Source of the DNA: BMS3BBIN04 sp964552465 | GTDB lineage: Bacteria > Electryoneota > Electryoneia > Electryoneales > Electryoneaceae | Length of the DNA stretch: 64,000 nt | Assembly (NCBI GenBank): GCA_964552465.1 | Contig: CAZKGR010000019.1 | Coordinates: forward strand, 1 to 64,000 | Direction of reading: 5' to 3' | Shown: positions 16,759 through 25,109 of the stretch, one piece after another | How positions within the stretch are numbered: the stretch's first letter is position 1 | Layout of the letters: each line of letters begins with the position of its first letter | Program-made: the position numbers and the translations under genes | Notes under the pieces: model-generated | Told to the model about the DNA's origin: nothing | The model's input: the letters and a program-made list of their open reading frames with translations, nothing else | Databases searched by the model: none

Positions 16759-18225
16759 CTATTTCACAACGGTAAACTTCTGAGTTGGAATGTTGTCCGC
16801 ACCGTCAATTTGCAGGAAATATGTCCCGGACGAGAACAGGTTTGCATTGAGCGACACGGTTTGTAGACCGGCGGATAGTTCCCCCCGGTGCAGGGTTTCA
16901 ACCAGCCGTCCCATGATATCATACACCGCAATGTTTACATCGGCCGTCATTGGCAGATCAAAGTTTAGCACCGCGGACGCATTAAATGGATTCGGCGCGA
17001 TCACAGGGGCAGGAGTTAACGTGATTTGCGATCCGATTTCGGCTCCTGGATTGTTCAGGATGCCTTGATCAAGAATCAGCTTCACGAACCGCGGGTGGTA
17101 TATATCCGCATTGCTGAAATGCGCCCAAAAATCGCTACAGTTGATGTTGTAACTGACCAGCAGCTCGCCCGGTTCGGACAGATGCGGATGCGCCTTCGCG
17201 TTGTAAGTGGTGATCGGGAGATCTGGCCAGATATCCGGTTCAGGCACCGTGTAGAAGACGTGATAGTCGCCCCACGGCCCCCACGGGGTCGGTGCAAGAC
17301 GGAAAGCCAGCTCACGCCCAATCGTTCCGACCTGAAATACAAGGATATAGCGCCCATCCGGCAGTGGCGTGACACTCATTTCATGCGACACTCGATTAGT
17401 AACCCTGACAGCATCATTCATGTCATCCGACCACTGCCCCTGTCCGGCATAGAAACGCCACGCGCTGGGAATGGGGAAATGTTCTTCCGGCACGCGTGCG
17501 ACTAGCATGTGCTTGTCCAGCCACGCATCTTCAGCACCGTAGATATAAATGTAGCCATCGGGGAAGTATGCGCCGGCACGTTCTGTGTTCGGCATAATCC
17601 CAATCGAGAACCTGCGTGTCCCGCGGTCGCCATTTTCAGGCAGATGGAACGGCAGATCGTATTGCTGATAATCGTTAAATGGTGGGCGATCGTGGTATGG
17701 CATACGAACCATCGCCGTTCCGTCGAGTGCAAATCCTCCTCCCATCGGCGTCCGCATGCGCCAGACGATAAAATAGACAGCGTCCTCGAGCGCGATTCCG
17801 TCACTAGGCCAATACCACGTTCCCGGCGGTGCATTGGGAGTGTCGGGGACAAACATCGACTGTGGATTGTTGAACGTGCCCTTGTAGTAGAACTCAGACG
17901 TTATCGGATGAGGTCCATCAGGCGGCCACCACGCTAAAGTGTTGTTGATCATGTGCGTATTCAGGCGGTTGCCGTTATTGTCGACTTCACCGATGAAGGT
18001 GTCGCTGAAAATGACTAGAGTATTATTCGTGTGATGTGCGCCGAATTGTTCGTTACCGTCCAATGGGACGGTGAAGATGCCGTCAGCGCCAGTCCAGCCA
18101 TAATCACGGGTGACGACGCTATTCCAGCCCGGTGCGAGTTCCGTGTGCCAGTTCTGGGCACACACCAATCCGGAGTTGGCCAGGACCACGGTCAGGACGA
18201 ATGCCGCACAAGTAGTTCTTTGCAT
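16759..18225 (-). CDS. Secreted DUF4185/DUF5005-like propeller protein with C-terminal sorting domain
   Basis: A 488-aa paralogue of its neighbours. Signal peptide (residues 1-23, ending VCAQ), propeller domain (YGWTGADGIFTVPLDG, LVIFSDTFIGEVDNNG, WYWPSDGIALEDAVYF, DGYIYIYGAEDAW, KAHPHLSEPGELLVSYN), then about 85 extra residues that form a type-A sorting/FlgD-like domain (APNPFNASAVLNFDL, YDIMGRLVETL, SSGTYFLQIDG) ending in a basic KFTVVK. Such tails direct cargo to the type IX secretion system in Bacteroidota and to comparable systems in related phyla. It is 38 bp upstream of the untailed copy at 16720, in the same operon. Carbohydrate binding or hydrolysis is an inference. Confidence 0.75.
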   Translation of the reverse strand: MQRTTCAAFVLTVVLANSGLVCAQNWHTELAPGWNSVVTRDYGWTGADGIFTVPLDGNEQFGAHHTNNTLVIFSDTFIGEVDNNGNRLNTHMINNTLAWWPPDGPHPITSEFYYKGTFNNPQSMFVPDTPNAPPGTWYWPSDGIALEDAVYFIVWRMRTPMGGGFALDGTAMVRMPYHDRPPFNDYQQYDLPFHLPENGDRGTRRFSIGIMPNTERAGAYFPDGYIYIYGAEDAWLDKHMLVARVPEEHFPIPSAWRFYAGQGQWSDDMNDAVRVTNRVSHEMSVTPLPDGRYILVFQVGTIGRELAFRLAPTPWGPWGDYHVFYTVPEPDIWPDLPITTYNAKAHPHLSEPGELLVSYNINCSDFWAHFSNADIYHPRFVKLILDQGILNNPGAEIGSQITLTPAPVIAPNPFNASAVLNFDLPMTADVNIAVYDIMGRLVETLHRGELSAGLQTVSLNANLFSSGTYFLQIDGADNIPTQKFTVVK

Positions 18226-18321
18226 CTACATCTCCGCTCACTATCGACACAATGGAGAAACGAATTCACAGAATCGGCTTCGCGGTCACCATTGCTATAT
18301 AGATAATTAACCTGCCTATCG

Positions 18322-19494
18322 CTAAAACCGATTCCCCAAATAAATCAGTCGCACAAATCGTGGACGGTAGATTTCGGCGTGGTCGAAATGCGCCCAGAAA
18401 TCATGAACGCTGACGTTATAGCTGACCAGAAGCTCGCCCGGCTCGGACAAGTGTGGGTGTGCTTTGGCGTTGTAACACCACACTGGCATCCCGATATAGT
18501 CATCCGGTTCAGGGCAATGATAGAATATGTGATACTCACCCCATGGTCCCCATGGAGTTGGACCTATTTTGAACGCGAGATCCCGCCCAATGGTGTCGAG
18601 TTGGTAGACCACGATGTAGCGTCCATCGGGCAGCGGCGTCACACTCATTTCTGGCGAGACGCGTCCCGCAGTGCTGACCGCGTTGCGGAAATCAGATATC
18701 CAACCATCCTGTCCGGCCCAGAATCGCCAGGCGTTGCCGTCTGTAAACTGTTCTTCGGGAACGCGGGCAACCAACAACCGTTTATTCATCGGAACTTCTT
18801 CAACCCCGTAGATATAGATGTATCCATCCGGGAAAGGAGCGTTCGCACGTTCAGTATTGGGCATGATTCCGACACCGAAACTTATGCTACCACGAGTTTC
18901 ATTGGCTGGTTCAAACAAATCCAGTTCCCACTGCTGGTAGTGGTCAAACGGTGGTCGGGCGGTTGCTGGTAAACGGAGCATCGCGACTCCGTCACGGGCA
19001 AAACCAACCTGCTGGTCAGGTCGCATCCGCCAAGCGAGGAAATAAACCGAACTGTCAAGAGCGATTCCATCACTGGGCCAATACCAATGGTCAGGCTCAG
19101 AGTTGGGGGTATCAGGGATAAATGTCGTAGCTGGAGAGCCGTCATCTTCAGCGTAATAGAACTGCGCGGTTTCAGGGTCAGGCACCCCAGGCGGCATCCA
19201 TGCAAGAGTGTTCTTAACCATTTGCGTGCCGGGCAAACGGTTCCCAGCGCTATCAACTTCGCCGATGAATGTGTCGCTGAAGACGAACAGCGTGTTCACG
19301 TAATTATGCGACCCGATGGTTTCATCACCGTTCAGTGGGATAGAAAAAATTCCATCGGCCCCGGTCCATCCTGAAGTACGGTGAAACACAGCACTCCACT
19401 CAGGGACTTCTTCGACATACCAGTTTTGTGCGTGGGATATGCCGAAGCCCGTCAGAATGAAGACCACGATCAGCGATGTTGCAGTTCTGGACAC
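18322..19494 (-). CDS. Secreted DUF4185/DUF5005-like propeller protein (untailed)
   Basis: A 390-aa member of the tandem family with a GTG start and GAGGA seven bases upstream. The signal peptide (ending GISHAQ) is followed by the shared propeller motifs (TSGWTGADGIFSIPLNG, LFVFSDTFIGEVDSAG, WYWPSDGIALDSSVYFLAW, NTERANAPFPDGYIYIYG, MSVTPLPDGRYIVVYQLDT). It ends RFVRLIYLGNRF with no sorting tail, like the copy at 15551. By motif it is close to both the 15551 and 16759 copies, so the four arose by local duplication with tail loss or gain. Confidence 0.7.
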   Translation of the reverse strand: MSRTATSLIVVFILTGFGISHAQNWYVEEVPEWSAVFHRTSGWTGADGIFSIPLNGDETIGSHNYVNTLFVFSDTFIGEVDSAGNRLPGTQMVKNTLAWMPPGVPDPETAQFYYAEDDGSPATTFIPDTPNSEPDHWYWPSDGIALDSSVYFLAWRMRPDQQVGFARDGVAMLRLPATARPPFDHYQQWELDLFEPANETRGSISFGVGIMPNTERANAPFPDGYIYIYGVEEVPMNKRLLVARVPEEQFTDGNAWRFWAGQDGWISDFRNAVSTAGRVSPEMSVTPLPDGRYIVVYQLDTIGRDLAFKIGPTPWGPWGEYHIFYHCPEPDDYIGMPVWCYNAKAHPHLSEPGELLVSYNVSVHDFWAHFDHAEIYRPRFVRLIYLGNRF

Positions 19495-19531
19495 GTGTAA
19501 TCCTCGTTATAACATCGGTTAGCTGACCAGC

Positions 19532-20998
19532 TTACTTCACGACAGTAAATCTTTGAGTTGGAGTGTTCTCCGCTCCTCTGACTTGCAAGAAATACGTTCC
19601 TGACGCGAAACGGCTGCCGTTCAGCGACAACGCTTGTTGTCCCGCTGGCAGCATTCCGGAATACAGTTGCTGGACCATGCGGCCAGCAATGTTGTAGATC
19701 GCGACATCCACTTTCCCTGCCTGCGGCAAATCGAATGTGATGACGGCGGACGCATTGAACGGGTTGGGCGCGATCAGCGGGGCGGGATGTACGGTCAATG
19801 TCATCCCTTCGGCGAATGTCGCTGGCATCAGAGCCGCGGGATTGTAGACGAGATTGATAAACCGCGGTCGATAGATATCGGGATAATCAAAGTGCGCCCA
19901 GAAATCAACATTATTTACTGAATAACTCATGAGCAATTCGCCGGGTGCGCTGAGGTGCGGATAAGCCTTGGCGTTGTAAACGAAGGTGCCCGCCAGCGAA
20001 TCCGGCTGCGGACAAGTGTAGAGTTCGTAGTATGGTGACCACGGTCCGACCGGACTCGCCCCGACCCGCGCAGCGACACTCCTGCCGACAGTGTTCAATT
20101 GAAAGATCATCAGGAAGCGACCGTCGGGCAGCGGACTCACACTAAGATCCATACCGCACTGCCCAGTCACCGGCACGGCGTCACTGAAATCCGGCACCCA
20201 GGCGAACCCATTCCAGAAGCGCCACGCGCTCAGTGTTGCGATTTCATCCTCGGGCACTCTTGAAACAAGCACGCGCTTGTTCTGTGGATTCACTTCGGCC
20301 TTGACGCCGTAGATGTAGATATAGCCGTCGGGGAAGGGTGCACCGGAGGTGGTTGTGTTCGGCATTATGCAACCGCCGAAAGACTTTCCCCACATATAGT
20401 CGTTCGCCGGTGCCCAGAATGGAATCTCATGCTGAATGTGATCTTCGAACGGCGGCAACGATCCGGGCGGAATCTCAAGCACTGCAGAACCAACCAATGT
20501 TGGTTCCATGCCTTCGACAGTCACACGGTCAGTAAAGAGATATATGGTGCCGTCGGAAATGATTCCGTCTTTAAGCCAGTATTGATCACCGGGATTTGAG
20601 TTCGGCGTGTTCGGAATGAACATCGTTATCGGATTGTCGTTACCGTCAGTTCCCCAGATGAACTCGATTGTCTCAGGATCGGGCGGGCCAGGAGGCATTA
20701 TGGCAAGCGTGTTGTGGACCATTTGCGTGCCCGGTTGACGCTGACCGTTTACGACCTCGCCGATGAATGTATCGCCGAAGGTGAACATCGTGTAATCACT
20801 CAGGTAGCCGTTGGGTTGCTCTAGCCCCGACAACGGAAATCCGAAGGTGATATCCGCTCCCGTCCAGCCTGAAGTCTGGGCGAACAACGCGGTCCACTCC
20901 GGCGCTTCCTCGACATACCAGTTCTGGGCGTGAGCCGCGTAGAAACCGGTAAATACGAGTACTGTCAATACTATGGAAACCGTTATTTGTCGCATCAT
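19532..20998 (-). CDS. Secreted DUF4185/DUF5005-like propeller protein with C-terminal sorting domain
   Basis: A 488-aa paralogue and the most divergent of the four: the usual GADGIYS motif reads GADITFGFPLSG and an extra loop QPNGYLSD follows, so substrate or ligand contacts may differ. The signal peptide ends YAAHAQ. Remaining propeller motifs are kept (MFTFGDTFIGEV, YWLKDGIISDGTIYLF, DGYIYIYG, KAYPHLSAPGELLMSYS). The C-terminal domain (APNPFNASAVITFDLPQ, YNIAGRMVQQLYSG, ASGTYFLQVRGAENT) is the type-A sorting tail. It lies 8 bp downstream of the 517-aa gene and 37 bp upstream of the next paralogue, all on the minus strand. Confidence 0.75.
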   Translation of the reverse strand: MMRQITVSIVLTVLVFTGFYAAHAQNWYVEEAPEWTALFAQTSGWTGADITFGFPLSGLEQPNGYLSDYTMFTFGDTFIGEVVNGQRQPGTQMVHNTLAIMPPGPPDPETIEFIWGTDGNDNPITMFIPNTPNSNPGDQYWLKDGIISDGTIYLFTDRVTVEGMEPTLVGSAVLEIPPGSLPPFEDHIQHEIPFWAPANDYMWGKSFGGCIMPNTTTSGAPFPDGYIYIYGVKAEVNPQNKRVLVSRVPEDEIATLSAWRFWNGFAWVPDFSDAVPVTGQCGMDLSVSPLPDGRFLMIFQLNTVGRSVAARVGASPVGPWSPYYELYTCPQPDSLAGTFVYNAKAYPHLSAPGELLMSYSVNNVDFWAHFDYPDIYRPRFINLVYNPAALMPATFAEGMTLTVHPAPLIAPNPFNASAVITFDLPQAGKVDVAIYNIAGRMVQQLYSGMLPAGQQALSLNGSRFASGTYFLQVRGAENTPTQRFTVVK

Positions 20999-21006
20999 CC
21001 AATCCC

Positions 21007-22560
21007 TTATTTCATCAATACCGCCTTTTGCATCTGGGTACCCTGATCCGTGACTGTGGCGGATACGAAATACACACCACTCGCCAGGTTTGATCCATCA
21101 AGCACCAGCGAATGCTGACCTGCTGTATAGCTGCCCTGAGCGAGGATTGCTGCCTGACGTCCGAGTGCGTCGTAAACAACCACGTTTACATGCGCAGCTT
21201 CGGGAAGCGTCAAGGTTAACGATGTCGTCGGATTGAACGGGTTTGGATATGCCGTACTCAGCACGAATTCAGACGGCGCAGTGATATTTTCAGCCGCTGA
21301 TCCAGCCAATTCGTCACCGAGTTGCGCTAATCCATCGCTGTGCCAGCCGCCAACAGCTATACCGTCTGTTCCTACCGCCAGCTTGCTGAAGCCGAAGCCG
21401 TCTTGAGCGATTGGCGTGGACGGGTCTGGTCCAGCGTACACGTTGAAAATGTAATCGCCTGCCGGTGCGAAGCCGGGAACATCTTGAGTCAGCAACGGCA
21501 CGAAAATGTTCGCCTGCGCAGGCAGAATCACCGGAACACTTTCCACGAAGTACTCGAAACCGCTGGGCATGGTAGCTGTCGTCCAAATGCTGCCGAAAAA
21601 CGGTGTCTGGTAGGTCGACGTAATACCCAGGCTCCAGTTGAAGCTCCCGCCCAGCGCCGGTATCTGAATTGGTGGGCTCAGAGGGTTCGCATCAAGAACC
21701 AGGGTTTCCGGTGTGTCGCCGAGATTCATCCTGCGGACGGTTGACGCGGTCGTGAAATTCGGATCGGTTTCCCCAGGATATGAAAGCGCAAATGCGACTT
21801 CACCGTATCCCGGCGTATACCACGAATACGCCTTAGATACCGGAACTTCATAAATTCGACCGATTGGAACTTCAATCGGGATGCCAAAGAGATACCAGAT
21901 CCCGACCGCATCCGCGTAACCGCCGACCTGCGAATACACACGGAGAGCATCCACGTTGCCGCCGGGTAGAGTGACCGTACCCCAACCATCGCAGAGATTC
22001 TCGCCGCCAATCGTGATTTCAATTCTAATCTCGTCAAACAAGGGGATTGGATAGGGGATGTCATTCACGTCTATTGTAACCTCATGATAGATATTGATGC
22101 CCCAGGAATCGTTGTAGTCCAATGGCAACGGCATCAAAGGAATTTCAAATGGGAATGGGAACTCACCGCCAAGCTCTTCCACGTACAGAGTTATCCCGAG
22201 AACAGTCCATTGGCTGGCTGTGACCTGGTCATAGCGCCACGACGGTCCTTCGTCCAGGCCGAACGGAACCGGACCATAAGTAGCCCGGTTGGCCGCGGGG
22301 AACCACAGGTGCCATGGTGTATCTGACGGTGTAAAGATCTCTTCGTTTTGGATGGTGAACTGGGAAACTTGTGAGAAATCCCAAGACTGGTTCGCACCAG
22401 AAGCGCCGACATTCACCGCAACATCCGATTCGACCATGTATTCGAAGATCGTACCCGGTGTCATCGGAACATCCTGATCCGTGAAATTGATTTGTGCCAG
22501 CGCGTTTGAACCACTTGACACAAGCAAAAAGACCAGCAATCCCGTAATTAACGTTTTCAT
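21007..22560 (-). CDS. Secreted protein of unknown function with C-terminal sorting domain (517 aa)
   Basis: First gene of the five-gene minus-strand operon, preceded by GGGGGAAG. The signal peptide (MKTLITGLLVFLLVSSG ... ALAQ) is followed by about 400 residues of beta-rich sequence with repeated aromatic/Gly/Pro motifs (WRYDQVTASQWTVLGITLY, SWYTPGYGEVAFALSYPG) that I cannot assign to a family. The last 90 residues are a type-A sorting domain (STAYPNPFNPTTSLTLTLPE, YDALGRQAAIL, ASGVYFVSATV). Composition suggests an extracellular or surface beta-sandwich protein. It may work with the propeller proteins encoded just downstream. Confidence 0.75.
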   Translation of the reverse strand: MKTLITGLLVFLLVSSGSNALAQINFTDQDVPMTPGTIFEYMVESDVAVNVGASGANQSWDFSQVSQFTIQNEEIFTPSDTPWHLWFPAANRATYGPVPFGLDEGPSWRYDQVTASQWTVLGITLYVEELGGEFPFPFEIPLMPLPLDYNDSWGINIYHEVTIDVNDIPYPIPLFDEIRIEITIGGENLCDGWGTVTLPGGNVDALRVYSQVGGYADAVGIWYLFGIPIEVPIGRIYEVPVSKAYSWYTPGYGEVAFALSYPGETDPNFTTASTVRRMNLGDTPETLVLDANPLSPPIQIPALGGSFNWSLGITSTYQTPFFGSIWTTATMPSGFEYFVESVPVILPAQANIFVPLLTQDVPGFAPAGDYIFNVYAGPDPSTPIAQDGFGFSKLAVGTDGIAVGGWHSDGLAQLGDELAGSAAENITAPSEFVLSTAYPNPFNPTTSLTLTLPEAAHVNVVVYDALGRQAAILAQGSYTAGQHSLVLDGSNLASGVYFVSATVTDQGTQMQKAVLMK

Positions 22561-22861
22561 CGTTCTTCCCCCTTCTCTATGCCCGGCATACGGCAGCCGT
22601 TATCCCCAGCTTTGTATGATCAGATTAATCCAACTAGAATAAAACGAAGAACTCCAAAAATCTCTCCAATCAGTGTACGCACCGAAAGTTATCAGTCCAA
22701 GGAAAAGCGTGGGACGTCGCCAATAAGTAGGTCCAAATTGTCTCTCCGCTCCATAATCCAACCATCCGGCTCAGAGCGCGTAACGGTTTGCCTTTTCCAT
22801 TCGTCGCACGTACGTTCCAGACCATTCATCAACATTCCAATTTCAGATTCAAGGAGTAACC
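22561..22861. other. Divergent promoter region
   Basis: About 300 bp between the minus-strand secreted-protein operon and the plus-strand M29 peptidase. No gene or strong hairpin was found; promoters for both units are expected here but none stands out. Confidence 0.4.
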
Positions 22862-23983
22862 ATGCACGACCCGCGTCACGACAAGCTTGCAAACCTGCTC
22901 GTCAACTATTCCTGCGAAATTCAGCCCGGTGAAAAGGTGCTGATTGAGTGTTACGATACACCGGTCGAGTTCATCGATTCGATCGTCAAGGCTGTTTATG
23001 CGGCGGGCGGCCATCCGCTGCTCGAACTGAAACACAACAAGCTGATACGTACCATGCTCAACGGCGCATCCAAGGAATCGCTGGCGGCGATCCAGGATAG
23101 CGAACTGCATCGAATGAAGAACATGGACGCGTTCATCGGTGTTCGCGGTGTGTCGAACGCGAAAGAGTTGAGCGATGTGGAGTCTGACAAAAACGCGCTG
23201 TGGGGGACCGAGGTTTTCCAGCCGGTGCACGCGAACGAACGTGTGCCGAATACCAAGTGGGTTGTTCTGCGTTACCCGACTCCGGCGATGGCGATGATGG
23301 CAGACATGAGCACCGAAGCGTTCGAGGACTATTACTTCAAAGTGACCTCCGACGTTGACTACAAGAAAATGTCTGAAGCGATGACCCCGGCAGCTGATTA
23401 TCTGCGTAACGCCGACCAGGTCCACATCACCGGCCCCGGCACCGATCTCAAATTCTCGATCAAGGGTATCGGAGCGGTCAAATGCGACGGACAGCGCAAC
23501 ATCCCGGACGGCGAAGTCTACTCCTGCCCGGTGCGCGACTCGGTGAACGGTACAATTCGTTACAACACACCGTCCAGCTACCATGGGTTCACGTTCAAGG
23601 ACATCGAACTGACTTTCGAGAACGGTAAAATCGTCAAGGCGACCGCCAACGACACCAAGCGCATTAACGCGATCCTCGACACGGACGAAGGCGCACGCTA
23701 CATCGGCGAATTCGCACTCGGCTGCAACCCGGCGATCGACTTCGCGATGGATGAGATCCTGTTTGACGAAAAGATCGGCGGCAGTTTCCACTTCACGCCG
23801 GGCAACGCGTACGACGACACCGATAACGGTAACCGTTCGGCTGTGCACTGGGACCTGGTTCTGATTCAGACGCCGGAATATGGCGGCGGCGAGATTCACA
23901 TGGACGGCGAACTGATCCGCAAAGACGGCCTGTTCGTTCATCCGGCGTTCGAAGGATTGAATCCCGACAAGTTGATGGGGTAG
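22862..23983 (+). CDS. M29-family aminopeptidase
   Basis: A 373-aa cytoplasmic metallo-aminopeptidase of the AmpS/aminopeptidase T family, which removes N-terminal residues using two metal ions. The N-terminal half is the substrate-entry domain (LANLLVNYSCEIQPGEKVLIE), and the C-terminal half carries the metal-binding segments NIPDGEVYSCPV, IGEFALGCNPAI, EILFDEKIGGSFHF and SAVHWDLV, all intact. The length is normal for the family. AAGGAG at 22851-22856 precedes the ATG. Several long frames on the opposite strand are shadows. It ends before a series of hairpins with a terminator at 24087. Confidence 0.93.
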   Translation: MHDPRHDKLANLLVNYSCEIQPGEKVLIECYDTPVEFIDSIVKAVYAAGGHPLLELKHNKLIRTMLNGASKESLAAIQDSELHRMKNMDAFIGVRGVSNAKELSDVESDKNALWGTEVFQPVHANERVPNTKWVVLRYPTPAMAMMADMSTEAFEDYYFKVTSDVDYKKMSEAMTPAADYLRNADQVHITGPGTDLKFSIKGIGAVKCDGQRNIPDGEVYSCPVRDSVNGTIRYNTPSSYHGFTFKDIELTFENGKIVKATANDTKRINAILDTDEGARYIGEFALGCNPAIDFAMDEILFDEKIGGSFHFTPGNAYDDTDNGNRSAVHWDLVLIQTPEYGGGEIHMDGELIRKDGLFVHPAFEGLNPDKLMG

Positions 23984-23994
23984 ACTTGATATGC

Positions 23995-24063
23995 CCACGA
24001 CATTTATGTCGTGGATGAATTGACATCGTGAACTTGGGATAATCCCTGACATAAATGTCAGGG
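23995..24063. repeat. Paired hairpin repeats with GACATTTATGTC-type cores
   Basis: CCACGACAT-TT-ATGTCGTGG (23995-24014) is a perfect stem, and CCCTGACAT-AA-ATGTCAGGG (24044-24063) is a second one with the same CAT/ATG core. A degenerate relative lies at 15329-15348. Confidence 0.75.
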
Positions 24064-24086
24064 GCATGTGAGAACCAATATTTACT

Positions 24087-24115
24087 TGCCACGGGCGTTT
24101 GTCCGTGGCATTTTC
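24087..24115 (+). terminator. Rho-independent terminator after the M29 peptidase gene
   Basis: TGCCACGG (24087-24094) pairs perfectly with CCGTGGCA (24103-24110) across 8 nt, followed by TTTTC. Confidence 0.85.
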
Positions 24116-24153
24116 TTGTCGGGTTCCCCATCGAAGCCTGATCATTGGATGAT

Positions 24154-24181
24154 CCCTGTTGGCGAAGCCCGCAGGGGCACC
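24154..24181 (+). repeat. Dispersed hairpin repeat (CCCTG...GCAGGGGCACC)
   Basis: Same family as 9614, 15450 and 60799: CCCTG, an inner GGC/GCC pair, GCAGGG and GCACC. The copy runs directly into an ATG (24182) that is in frame with the acetyltransferase but is probably not its start. Confidence 0.65.
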
Positions 24182-24202
24182 ATGAAAACTGGAGATCACC
24201 AG

Positions 24203-24841
24203 ATGTCGGAAGAAGTACGCGTTGTCCCGATGCAAGAGGAACACATCGAAGAGCTGGTCGATGTGTATTTACAGGCATTCCACGATCGCCCCTCAGGTAA
24301 GATGGGGCGCCGGTATGTGCGCGCGTTCTTCCGCTGGTTCATAAGCTACGAGGACGGTATCGCACTGGCAGCCGTCGAGGGCGAGACACCGCTCGGCTTC
24401 GGTGTCGGAGCGGTGATGGGCTACCAGAAGCCGATGAACCGCGACCTGTTCTGGACTGTATTCTGGTCAATTCTCCCCCGCCCACAGCTGTGGCTGAACA
24501 AAGATGTCGTAAACAATATTACCCTGCGAATCAAGGTTGCGCTGGGCTTGTACCGTAGACCAGCGAACCTGCCATCAATCACCTACCCGCAGCCGTGTGT
24601 TTCGTATGTCGGGGCGGGAGTGTCGGATAAGGCGCGCGGAAAACGGGTCGGCAAGAAGATCTATACCGCCTTCACCGCCGCCTGCGAGAATTCAGACAAG
24701 TACCGTGCGATCCGTGGTACGGTTCATGAGTCAAACGCACCGGTGAACAAGATACTTGGCGGGCTCGGATGGAAAGAGATCGCGAAAAAGGATGCCGGCT
24801 ACCTCGAATGGGCGAAAATTTTCGATGAAATGGTTGAGTGA
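24203..24841 (+). CDS. GNAT-family N-acetyltransferase
   Basis: A 212-aa acetyltransferase of the GNAT fold, which moves acetyl groups from acetyl-CoA to an amine. It has the N-terminal beta-alpha unit (VRVVPMQEEHIEELVDVYLQAF), an acidic-aromatic middle, and the acetyl-CoA pyrophosphate loop (VSDKARGKRVGKKIYTAF, motif A with R-x-x-R/K-G-x-G-like spacing). NKILGGLGWKEI is the usual C-terminal GNAT motif. The ATG at 24203 is chosen because GGAG (24191-24194) lies eight bases upstream; the in-frame ATG at 24182 is inside a dispersed repeat. The substrate is not predictable. Confidence 0.85.
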   Translation: MSEEVRVVPMQEEHIEELVDVYLQAFHDRPSGKMGRRYVRAFFRWFISYEDGIALAAVEGETPLGFGVGAVMGYQKPMNRDLFWTVFWSILPRPQLWLNKDVVNNITLRIKVALGLYRRPANLPSITYPQPCVSYVGAGVSDKARGKRVGKKIYTAFTAACENSDKYRAIRGTVHESNAPVNKILGGLGWKEIAKKDAGYLEWAKIFDEMVE

Positions 24842-25109
24842 ATAGAGACTGATACCCGGTGGGTCATTCTGAAGCCGGTGGTAGCCGGATGAAGAAGGTC
24901 TGACTTCGCTTAAGTTCGGGAGAACCGTTACCCTTAGATATGCTGGATCTTCTTCCGATGACTGCGTCATCGTCGGAATGACGTACTTGGCGAGAGTATC
25001 CTTGATTTCCGACGACGAATGGACACATCACGATATCGCCTGATGAAACCTCGCCTTCGGTCAGTTCGTGTGCTAAGTTATGGAATAGCAGCGGACGGGA
25101 CTTTTTGTT
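24842..25109. repeat. Intergenic stretch with degenerate dispersed repeats
   Basis: GTCATTCTGAAGCCGG near 24862 and a TTCCGATGAC...GTCATCGTCGGAA palindrome at about 24954-24978 followed by TGACG belong to the intergenic repeat type also seen at 8228. No gene is present. Confidence 0.5.

Noticed and set aside
22829..24244. A 471-codon minus-strand frame
   Set aside because: It is the shadow of the M29 aminopeptidase, whose motifs and ribosome site are clear.
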